This document shows, piece after piece, positions 15,903 to 22,687 of a stretch of DNA of 33,451 nucleotides. This DNA is from an uncultured Lachnospiraceae bacterium (GTDB lineage: Bacteria > Bacillota > Clostridia > Lachnospirales > Lachnospiraceae), in NCBI GenBank assembly GCA_900315495.1, contig OMZJ01000022.1, positions 1 through 33,451 of the forward strand, written 5' to 3'. Numbering within the stretch: position 1 is the first letter of the stretch; every line of letters begins with the position of its first letter. The notes under the pieces were generated by a model. That model was not told where the DNA came from. It saw only the letters and a list, made by a program, of their open reading frames with translations, and did no database searches. Made by a program: the position numbers and the translations under genes.

Positions 15903-15922
15903 CATTTTCCGGGCGGCGCTTT

Positions 15923-16795
15923 TCACGCCGCCGGTGTAAACGGGCTAGTCACATAGACAATCGCGCAGTCTCCGGCTTTCAAGAGCACCTGCTTGGCGCG
16001 CTCTGCGATTCCGCGGTCCCGGAAAATTCCGAACACCGTGGGGCCGCTGCCGGTCATCATCGCCTTGTCCGCTCCGCACTCCATCATTCTTGCGGAAATC
16101 CGGCGGATCGCCGGGCAGAGAGCCGAGGTAACCGGCTCCAGCACATTGCCCATGCAGGGCAGCATTTCATCCATCCTCCCCCGTTCGATCGCGCGGCACA
16201 GGCCGTCGATATCCGGATGCTGAACCGAATCATCCAGCACCAGATTCTGATAAATCTGCCGGGTGGAAGCGCCTTCCGGCGGTTTGGCAATCAGGATGAT
16301 GCAGTCCGGACAGGACGGAAGCTTTGTCAGTGTCTCCCCGATTCCCTCCGCCAGCGCCGTGCCGCGCATCAGGCAGTACGGAATGTCAGCGCCGAGGGCG
16401 AGTCCCTTTTCCATCAGCTGGTCCATGGAGAGTCCGAGGCCGAACATCCGGTTGGCCGCAATCAGTGCCGCAGCCGCATCGGCGCTTCCCCCTGCCATTC
16501 CCGCGGCAACCGGAATTCTCTTCTCGATGAAGACGCCGATCCCCGGATTGAGCTGTTCCTCCGGCACGAGGGATGTGATGGCCTTCCAGACCAGGTTGGT
16601 GCTGCCCGTCGGCAGAATACGCAGGTTCGACGCAATCCGGACCCCCGGTGCAGCCGTCCTTGTAAAGGTCAGCCGGTCAAACATCCGCACGGTCTGCATG
16701 ACCATCCGGACCTCATGGTAGCCATCCGGACGGACGCCCGTCACGTCCAGACCGAGGTTAATTTTTCCCATTGCTCGAAGCTGCATTCTTTCCAT
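15923..16795 (-). CDS. ispE: 4-diphosphocytidyl-2-C-methyl-D-erythritol kinase
   Basis: This 290-residue cytoplasmic GHMP-family kinase phosphorylates 4-diphosphocytidyl-2-C-methylerythritol in the MEP route to isoprenoid precursors. It shows the AMGKINLGLDVTGVRPDGYHE start with catalytic-type Lys11, the ATP-binding PVAAGMAGGSADAAAA (95-110), GADIPYCL with the catalytic Asp near 137, and the C-terminal MTGSGPTVFGIF (247-258). The length is normal. The frame runs up to 16855, but the ATG at 16795 has AAGGGAG 4-5 bases upstream and fits family N-termini; the ATG at 16786 is an alternative. The start lies inside the end of the regulator gene (38-base overlap), so translation is probably coupled. 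A clear terminator follows. Confidence 0.96.
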   Translation of the reverse strand: MERMQLRAMGKINLGLDVTGVRPDGYHEVRMVMQTVRMFDRLTFTRTAAPGVRIASNLRILPTGSTNLVWKAITSLVPEEQLNPGIGVFIEKRIPVAAGMAGGSADAAAALIAANRMFGLGLSMDQLMEKGLALGADIPYCLMRGTALAEGIGETLTKLPSCPDCIILIAKPPEGASTRQIYQNLVLDDSVQHPDIDGLCRAIERGRMDEMLPCMGNVLEPVTSALCPAIRRISARMMECGADKAMMTGSGPTVFGIFRDRGIAERAKQVLLKAGDCAIVYVTSPFTPAA

Positions 16796-17453
16796 TTTTC
16801 TCCCTTGCGGCCAGATTGCGCAGAACGGTGCTCTCCTGATTCCGGATATGCTCACCCGCGGCTTTTCGCGCCTCTTCCTTGTCCCCGCGGATGATCGCCT
16901 CGCAGAGACGGTGGTGTTCCTCCACCAGGCAGTTCCGGGTTGTCTGATCCTTGATATATTCCAGGCGGTAGCGGTACATCTGCTCTCGCAGGTTGCTGAT
17001 CACTTTCTGGAGGACCGGATTTCCGGTTGCGGCAAAGATCGTATCGTGCAGTGCCTCGTCATGATCCGCAATCCGCGCCAGATCCGGGCTGTTGATGCTG
17101 TTCCGGAACACCGCCTCTGCCCGCCGGAGATCCGATTTGCCCTGCGCGGTGATCCGGTCCACCGCCAGCTCTGCTGCCAGTTCCTCCAGCGCACAGCGGA
17201 TCTCGAGGACATCGTGTACGTTCTTTTCCGTGATGCTGGCCACCTCTGCGCCGCGTCCCGGATAGATTTTCACCAGGCCTTCCTGCTCCAGCAGCCGGAT
17301 CGCCTCCCGCAGCGGCGTACGGCTGACGCCGAAGCGGTCCGCCAGCGCGACTTCCCCCAGGTGCGTTCCCGGCTGCAGGTCCCCGTGCAGAATCTGTTCC
17401 CGCAGGCTGGCAAAAATGATATCCCGCAGCGGAAGATCTTCTTTTGCTTTCAA
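16758..17453 (-). CDS. FadR-subfamily GntR transcriptional regulator (FCD domain)
   Basis: About 231 residues. The N-terminal winged helix (about 10-75) contains GEVALADRFGVSRTPLREAIRLLEQEGLV, typical of GntR regulators. The all-helical FCD ligand domain (from about 83) carries the conserved Asp and His residues (ADHDEALHDTIF, then LVEEHHRLCEAI) that bind a metal and a carboxylate or sugar acid. The frame opens with GTG at 17465, but that codon lies inside the near-perfect ribosome site GGAGGTGAT; the TTG at 17453, 10-11 bases downstream, is the more likely start. It is followed by ispE (overlap) and preceded by the M28 gene, about 65 bases away. The link to ispE looks positional; the target genes are unknown and could be the nearby glycan genes. 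Confidence 0.92.
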   Translation of the reverse strand: MKAKEDLPLRDIIFASLREQILHGDLQPGTHLGEVALADRFGVSRTPLREAIRLLEQEGLVKIYPGRGAEVASITEKNVHDVLEIRCALEELAAELAVDRITAQGKSDLRRAEAVFRNSINSPDLARIADHDEALHDTIFAATGNPVLQKVISNLREQMYRYRLEYIKDQTTRNCLVEEHHRLCEAIIRGDKEEARKAAGEHIRNQESTVLRNLAAREKNGKNAASSNGKN

Positions 17454-17519
17454 AATTTCAATCACCTCCGGTTCCCTGATTTCTGATTTTTACCATAGAT
17501 CCGGGTATGTTCTCCGGTT

Positions 17520-19064
17520 TCACTCTCTTCTTTTTCTCCGGCGGCCGCCGCGTCTGCGGCGCTTTGGCCGGGACAGTGTGCGGATTCCCGCCAGAAGGAG
17601 AGCAAGCACGGCTGCTGCGGCCGCTGCCAGAAAAAGCAGGCAAAGCACGAGGCCCAGACGATTCTGGCTGGTTGCGATTCCGGCCTGCTTTTCCCCGCCG
17701 ACATCGAGTGCCGTGCCGGCCTTTGCCTCCTCCGAAACACGCTCGGTCACTTCTTGTGTATCCTCCGGCGCGGCGTCTGAAGCTTCCTCCCCGCTGATTT
17801 TTCCGGACGCAAGATCCGCCGTAAACTCTTTCCGCGTTTCCACGCCATACTTTTCGGTCATCTCCGCCGGCGTGTCCGGCGTGATATTCTGAATCATCCC
17901 GGCGGCAATCGCGGCTGTGTCCGAAAGATTCCGAGGGAGCCTTCCCGGCAGCAGCCGCTCAATTTCCGCAAGGCTGTCAAACCGTGTGTGCATAATCTGT
18001 CCGCCGGTTTCCACGAAAGCCGGGTCGGCGCTCTGGTAATGGCAGGTCAGGACCGTGTCAGCATTTCCGCCGCCCCCGCCCTCCTCGCACCAGCGTGAGG
18101 CCTCAAAATAGACATAGGGAATGCCCGCCGCAGAAAAATAATAATGGTCGCTTCCGCGATAGCGGGTCGGCGTCGGGAAGGCAATCTCCGCATCCGGATT
18201 CTCCGCGACTTCCGCAGGCAGCGTATGCAGATCCACGCTGGCGTCCTCCGCCGCCTCCTGTGCCGCATGCCAGGGCCAGATGTCCTGCAGGACGCCGTTC
18301 TTTCCGTAAATGCCGCCGTAGGCGAAGAGGTAATCCCCCGCGCCGACCGAGTCAAAGTTGAGATAGCAGAGGACGCGGTCCAGAAGCCCCTCCGGCCGGA
18401 GATTGTGCGCAACGTAATTGTAGGAACCGACGTATCCGCCGTGCTCTTCGTTGTCGAAGAAGACAAACTGCAGGGAACAATCCGTGGGGACACCGTAGAA
18501 CCGCCGGGCAGTCTCCAGAAGCACACTCACCCCGGACCCGTTGTCATCGATCCCCGCGGTATCCACGCAGTCATAATGGGCGCCGAGCACAATCAGATCA
18601 TCAGAATTCCCTGGTTTGTTCACGTAGACATTGGTGCCGGTATAATTCTGATGCACATACTCCTGCGTGTGGACCGTGTAACCCATGCCGGCCAGTTCGT
18701 CCGCAATCCACGCTTCCATCGCTGCATCCGTATCAGACCGCGCGTTCTCTTCATTCGTCCGCGCCGGATAATCCGTGGCAATCGTCTGAAGATACGCCAT
18801 GGCAGCCGTCCCGTAATCCGTGTCCGCCGTCCGGTTCCGGGGCATCGGTGCATCCGTCTCTGACGCAGCCGTCCCGTTCCCGGTTTGCTGCTGCGCCGCC
18901 AGGGCAGAATTGCCGGCCCCGTACCCGAGGGATACGGCGATGAAGCCGGCCGTGATCAGACTGACCAGCGCAGGACAAGCCGCTGCATGCGGTCCCTTTT
19001 TCCCGAACTTTTTCCACCGGAATCTCCCCGGATTCCGGCATGGGCTGATATCCGTCTCTCGCAT
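17520..19064 (-). CDS. Membrane-anchored M28-family zinc aminopeptidase
   Basis: This 514-residue protein is a zinc exopeptidase displayed on the outer face of the membrane. It has a basic N-terminus, a membrane segment (about 27-57), the M28 catalytic domain (about 80-390), an acidic linker (about 400-465), a second membrane segment (about 468-494) and an Arg/Lys-rich tail to the end. Zinc and catalytic residues are His163 (LGAHYD), Asp173/174 (GIDDNGSG), Glu206/207 (DNEEHGG), Asp238 and His307 (SDHYYF). The frame extends up to 19184, but a strong promoter occupies 19172-19200, which would exclude that start; the ATG at 19064 follows GGGGG closely. It leads a unit with the GntR regulator and ispE. 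Likely role: release of amino acids from peptides outside the cell. Confidence 0.9.
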   Translation of the reverse strand: MRETDISPCRNPGRFRWKKFGKKGPHAAACPALVSLITAGFIAVSLGYGAGNSALAAQQQTGNGTAASETDAPMPRNRTADTDYGTAAMAYLQTIATDYPARTNEENARSDTDAAMEAWIADELAGMGYTVHTQEYVHQNYTGTNVYVNKPGNSDDLIVLGAHYDCVDTAGIDDNGSGVSVLLETARRFYGVPTDCSLQFVFFDNEEHGGYVGSYNYVAHNLRPEGLLDRVLCYLNFDSVGAGDYLFAYGGIYGKNGVLQDIWPWHAAQEAAEDASVDLHTLPAEVAENPDAEIAFPTPTRYRGSDHYYFSAAGIPYVYFEASRWCEEGGGGGNADTVLTCHYQSADPAFVETGGQIMHTRFDSLAEIERLLPGRLPRNLSDTAAIAAGMIQNITPDTPAEMTEKYGVETRKEFTADLASGKISGEEASDAAPEDTQEVTERVSEEAKAGTALDVGGEKQAGIATSQNRLGLVLCLLFLAAAAAAVLALLLAGIRTLSRPKRRRRGGRRRKRRE

Positions 19065-19171
19065 AATCCCCCTTTTCCCCGCCCGAATGTTCCCAGGTTC
19101 CGGTAGACGGCTCACCCTTCCCGCAGAGAGAGCCTTCTTCCGGCGCGGTACTGCATCCGTACAATAATTCC

Positions 19172-19200
19172 AGTATAAGCGCATCGAAAAAAAGTGTCAA
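19172..19200 (-). promoter_or_regulatory. Sigma-A promoter of the M28 aminopeptidase unit
   Basis: TTGACA (19195-19200), a spacer of exactly 17 bases and TATACT (19172-19177) on the minus strand make a near-consensus housekeeping promoter. The start of transcription should be near 19165, about 100 bases before the chosen ATG at 19064. Confidence 0.85.
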
Positions 19201-19221
19201 CGCAGGGCAAATGCGCGCCTG

Positions 19222-19250
19222 TTGCGCAGAATCGGGTTCTGTGTTATATA
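19222..19250 (+). promoter_or_regulatory. Candidate promoter of the Mrp ATPase gene
   Basis: TTGCGC (19222-19227), a 17-base spacer and TATATA (19245-19250), with a TG one base before the -10 element. It is divergent from and nearly adjacent to the M28 promoter; only 21 bases separate the two -35 boxes. The resulting leader would be about 150 bases. Confidence 0.55.
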
Positions 19251-19338
19251 TTTTCAGGCAGAAACCCCGACGGCCTGCCTTGAAATTCCTTGAATTTCGC
19301 AGAATGCCGTCGCAATCAAAGACTCACAGCAAAGGAGG

Positions 19339-19354
19339 TCTGCCTTACGGCAGA
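19339..19354 (+). other. Small hairpin between AAAGGAGG and an in-frame GTG
   Basis: TCTGCC-TTAC-GGCAGA forms a 6-bp stem lying exactly between AAAGGAGG (19331-19338) and a GTG (19355) in frame with the mrp gene. It could shorten the effective distance to that GTG or block it. This makes the mrp start uncertain by 17 codons. Confidence 0.4.
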
Positions 19355-19405
19355 GTGCGTTTTCTCCTGTCAGGTAAGCGGCAGGATTCACGCATAAAAA
19401 TATCA

Positions 19406-20323
19406 ATGAATCAACAAAACAGCAGCGCAAAGTCCGATGAGGAGCTGCTCGAGGAGGCTTCCCGCCTGGAGGCGGAGGCGCTTGCCGAGCAGGAGCGCGG
19501 GGAAGGATATCAGCCGAAGCGCGACCTGCATGCGGGTGCGGAGGACGGACAGGCAGACGGCCCGGAAAGTTTTCTGAAGCCGGTGAACGCAGCCAGCCAT
19601 GTGAAACACGTGATCGGCGTCGTCAGCGGCAAGGGCGGCGTCGGCAAGTCGATGGTCACCTCTCTCCTGGGTCTGGAACTGGCCCGCCGCGGCTATCGGA
19701 CGGCCATCATGGATGCCGATATCACTGGTCCGTCCATACCGAAGGCATTCGGCCTGCGCGGTCCCCTGATGCAGGATCAGGACGGAATCATTCCAGCGGA
19801 GACCGCGGAGGGGATCAAGGTAATCTCCCTGAATCTCCTGCTCCCGGATGAAACCGATCCGGTGGTATGGCGCGGCCCGATCATCTCCGGCACGGTACAG
19901 CAGTTCTGGACCGAGGTGCACTGGGGCGAGATTGACTACATGCTCGTCGATATGCCGCCTGGGACCGGCGACGTCGCCCTCACCGTGTTCCAGTCCATCC
20001 CGCTGGACGGGATCATCATCGTCACCTCCCCGCAGGATCTGGTCTCGATGATTGTCACCAAGGCTGTGAAGATGGCAGAAATCATGAACGTCAAAGTGCT
20101 CGGCATTGTGGAGAACATGTCCTACTTTGTCTGCCCTGACTGCGGTGCGAAGCACTATATCTTCGGACACAGCACGATCGACAGCGTCGCCGCGCAGCAC
20201 GGGACGAAGGTTCTGGATCATCTTCCACTGAACCCGGAGGCCGCAGGGCTCGCCGATGCCGGAAAGATCGAGAGCCTGAAAGAGACGCCGCTGAAGCATA
20301 CCGCGGATGAAATCACACGGTAA
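19406..20323 (+). CDS. mrp: Mrp/NBP35-type P-loop ATPase (Fe-S cluster carrier)
   Basis: About 305 residues from this start. It belongs to the Mrp/ApbC/NBP35 family, cytoplasmic ATPases that carry and hand over Fe-S clusters. The deviant Walker A GKGGVGKS begins at residue 75; MDADITGPSIPKAFGL and DMPPGTGDVALT follow; CPDC near 243-246 is the cluster-binding CxxC. The N-terminal 60 residues are an acidic, Glu-rich extension without the cysteines that some relatives carry. The start is uncertain: the ATG at 19406 has only a weak AGGA, whereas a strong AAAGGAGG at 19331-19338 stands 16 bases before an in-frame GTG at 19355 with a small hairpin between. A strong terminator follows. Confidence 0.93.
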   Translation: MNQQNSSAKSDEELLEEASRLEAEALAEQERGEGYQPKRDLHAGAEDGQADGPESFLKPVNAASHVKHVIGVVSGKGGVGKSMVTSLLGLELARRGYRTAIMDADITGPSIPKAFGLRGPLMQDQDGIIPAETAEGIKVISLNLLLPDETDPVVWRGPIISGTVQQFWTEVHWGEIDYMLVDMPPGTGDVALTVFQSIPLDGIIIVTSPQDLVSMIVTKAVKMAEIMNVKVLGIVENMSYFVCPDCGAKHYIFGHSTIDSVAAQHGTKVLDHLPLNPEAAGLADAGKIESLKETPLKHTADEITR

Positions 20324-20330
20324 ACAGCCC

Positions 20331-20378
20331 CGCCGGGCGGAACGGATCCAATGATTCCCGTTTCGCCCGGTGTTTTTT
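20331..20378 (+). terminator. Rho-independent terminator of mrp
   Basis: CGCCGGGCGGAACGG pairs with CCGTTTCGCCCGGTG (15 pairs including G-T pairs) around a short loop and is followed by six T residues (20373-20378). It starts 8 bases past the mrp stop. Confidence 0.92.
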
Positions 20379-20401
20379 CGGATATCTCCAACCCACAGGT
20401 A

Positions 20402-20438
20402 AGCCGCCGCATTTCCGGTTTTTGGAAAGGCGGCGGCT
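20402..20438. terminator. Second long stem-loop between convergent mrp and GH127 genes
   Basis: AGCCGCCGCATTTCC (20402-20416) and GGAAAGGCGGCGGCT (20424-20438) pair at 14 of 15 positions with a 7-base loop. On the plus strand a T-rich but interrupted stretch follows; on the minus strand none does. As it lies between two genes pointing at each other, it may end minus-strand transcripts of the GH127 gene or back up the mrp terminator. Confidence 0.55.
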
Positions 20439-20557
20439 CTTCTGTTCTTTCTGTGTATCCGGCCAGGCTCCATTCGAATCCGCACACTTGTCGGAGTTGG
20501 CCCGCATGTCTGCCCGGCATTCGTCTGCCGTCCACATCCGTCCGGGCGTTTCCCGCA

Positions 20558-22588
20558 TCAGTCCGCAGAGCGCACCCAGACAGTCATCTCATTCTCGCCC
20601 CGGTTGGCCCACGCATAATAGGGGATAAAGCGCAGACTTACCGGCTCTGTCTTCGGCTTCCGGTATCCATGGTACAGGGTGCTCTCCGATTCATCGGGGA
20701 GTTCCCGCACTCCCTGCGCGCGCAGCATCACCATCTCAGAGCCGAACTCACTGCTGCGCTCCTCGGTAAAGAGCGCCGTTCCCTTCAGACGGATCAGATC
20801 CAGGTTTTCGCCGTTGTCCTTCTGCTCCAGGCAGTAGACCACCGGGCCTCTGGTCACGCAGAGTTTCCCTGCATCCTCACGCACCCGGGTATCTGCCTGC
20901 AGCACGCGTACCTTCATGGGGAAGTCCAGATGAATTCTGGTCTGGTCCGACCATTCTCCGGTGACATAGAGATAGCCCTTTTCCTCCCGACATTCCATGC
21001 CCTGTGCACCCGTGAGTGCAAAGTCATCTCCGCACCATCCGGGAAGGCGGAACGCGACCGTCATGGAAACCGGCTCACTGCTGTCCACCGTCACATCCAC
21101 CCGGCCGTCCCACGGAAATCCGGAGGAAATCTTCACCGGAACGGTCCGGTCTCCCACGGTTTTCTCCACCGTTCCGCCCGTATACAGGTGAATCCAGAGT
21201 GTGTTCTCCCGCTCGGTATAGGCATACGCGCCGATGGAACTGACCAGCCTTGCCAGATTCGGCGGGCAGCAGGCACATCCGAACCATTTGCGGCGGACCG
21301 GCTCCACATGCTTTTTGCGCTCATCCCGGCGGCATGCCTCCGGCAGCACCTGCAGCGGGTTGACATAGAAGAAACTCTTCCCGTCCAGCGCCATTCCGCT
21401 GATCACCCCGTTGTGCAGTGCCAGCTCCATCACATCGGCGTAGCGGGAATCCGGATCCGCCTGCAGCATGCGCCGCGCAAAGAAGACGAGGCCGATGGCC
21501 GCACAGGTTTCGGCATAGGCAAGATCATTGGGCAGGTCGAACGGGAACGAAAACGCCTCTCCCATCGCGGTGCCTCCCACACCGCCGGTCACATACATCT
21601 TTTCGCGCACCGTGCTCTCCCAGAGAGTCCGGCAGGCGTCAAACAGGGAATCATCTCCCGACAGTCGTGCCACATCCGTCATGCCGGAATACAGATACAT
21701 GGCGCGGACCGCATGGCCGACCGCCTCCTTCTGCTCCCGCACCGGCAGATGCGCCTGGTTGTAGGCATAGCGGATCTTTGTCCTCTGATCCACCTCGGGA
21801 TGATTTTCCTGGTCGAAATAATAGGGCTGTGTTCCGCGCTGGTTCACAAAATATTCGGACAGCTGCAGGTACTTTTTCTCCTGCGTCTCCTCATACAGGC
21901 GAACTAGAGCCATCTCGGCAATCTCATGACCCGGATACCCGGCGATCTTTCCCGGCTCCGTGCCGAAGCGGCTGATGATGAAATCCGCAAAGCGGCAGGC
22001 GACGTTCAGCAGAGTGTCCTTGCCGGTCGCCTGATGATAGGCCACGGCCGCCTCGGTCAGATGGCCAAAGCAGTAGAGCTCATGGTGATCCCGGAGATTG
22101 GTGAAGATCTTGTCCATCCCGTTGATGATGTAGTAGGTGTCCAGATATCCGTTTTCCTGCTGAGCCGAGGCAATCAGATCAATCACGCCGTCCACCGTCT
22201 GCTCCAGCGCCGGATCCGGATGCTGCGTCAGCGAGTAGGCCGCCGCCTCGATCCACTTGTACAGATCGCTGTCCTGAAAGACAAAGCCGTAAAACTTGTC
22301 GGGATCCGGGTGCGCCGGGTCCTCCGGCAGCGTCTCGAATCCGCGGTAGGTATACTTCGGCTCCTGATAGGCATCGCCCTGTTCCTTCTTCTCCCGCGTG
22401 ATTTCTGCCGCCGCGCGGAAGTTGTGGATGCAGAAACTGGGATCCGCGCCCGGCTCCTGATCATTGAGCGTCCGCCACTGGTAGGGAATCATCTCTGTCC
22501 GGACCAGTTCCATCTCACCCTTCCAGAAGGAATCATCCAGATGAATCTTCCGAAGCGAAAGCGGCGTGCTGAATTTACTCTTGTCCAT
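20558..22588 (-). CDS. GH127 beta-L-arabinofuranosidase, catalytically complete
   Basis: This 676-residue cytoplasmic enzyme releases beta-L-arabinofuranose from plant glycoproteins or glycans by a cysteine-based retaining mechanism. All expected residues are present: acid/base Glu344 in MGEAFSF, zinc ligands Glu360 and Cys362 (AETC), and Cys438, Cys440 and Cys441 in GCACCPPN, the last pair holding the nucleophile and a zinc ligand. The spacing of 16 residues between Glu344 and Glu360 equals that of HypBA1. There is no signal peptide. The start at 22588 has GGAAAGGAAG upstream. It stands alone between mrp and the CapA-like gene, about 100 bases from the latter, and has no transporter beside it. 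It contrasts with the other DUF1680 protein in this window, which has Gln at the acid/base position. Confidence 0.95.
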   Translation of the reverse strand: MDKSKFSTPLSLRKIHLDDSFWKGEMELVRTEMIPYQWRTLNDQEPGADPSFCIHNFRAAAEITREKKEQGDAYQEPKYTYRGFETLPEDPAHPDPDKFYGFVFQDSDLYKWIEAAAYSLTQHPDPALEQTVDGVIDLIASAQQENGYLDTYYIINGMDKIFTNLRDHHELYCFGHLTEAAVAYHQATGKDTLLNVACRFADFIISRFGTEPGKIAGYPGHEIAEMALVRLYEETQEKKYLQLSEYFVNQRGTQPYYFDQENHPEVDQRTKIRYAYNQAHLPVREQKEAVGHAVRAMYLYSGMTDVARLSGDDSLFDACRTLWESTVREKMYVTGGVGGTAMGEAFSFPFDLPNDLAYAETCAAIGLVFFARRMLQADPDSRYADVMELALHNGVISGMALDGKSFFYVNPLQVLPEACRRDERKKHVEPVRRKWFGCACCPPNLARLVSSIGAYAYTERENTLWIHLYTGGTVEKTVGDRTVPVKISSGFPWDGRVDVTVDSSEPVSMTVAFRLPGWCGDDFALTGAQGMECREEKGYLYVTGEWSDQTRIHLDFPMKVRVLQADTRVREDAGKLCVTRGPVVYCLEQKDNGENLDLIRLKGTALFTEERSSEFGSEMVMLRAQGVRELPDESESTLYHGYRKPKTEPVSLRFIPYYAWANRGENEMTVWVRSAD

Positions 22589-22687
22589 TGCCCTTTCTTC
22601 CTTTCCTGGTTTCCCACACCGGCAGACGGACGGACCGTCCGCTCCGGCAAAATAATGATTTCTGTGCGCCTGATTCTGCGTGTTCCG

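Larger units (their letters stand above)
15531..15922. other. Gene-free control region between ispE and the transport operon
   Basis: No gene is seen in these 392 bases. The stretch from about 15640 to 15790 is markedly AT-rich compared with the rest of the window, as expected for a regulated promoter region. It holds a -10 hexamer with a palindrome in its spacer (separate entry) on the transport-operon side and the ispE terminator at 15870-15902. A leader of roughly 110 bases would precede the first permease gene. Confidence 0.7.

Noticed and set aside
20351..21907. 518-codon open frame on the plus strand
   Set aside because: Antisense to the second GH127, starting in the terminator region; no protein-like pattern.
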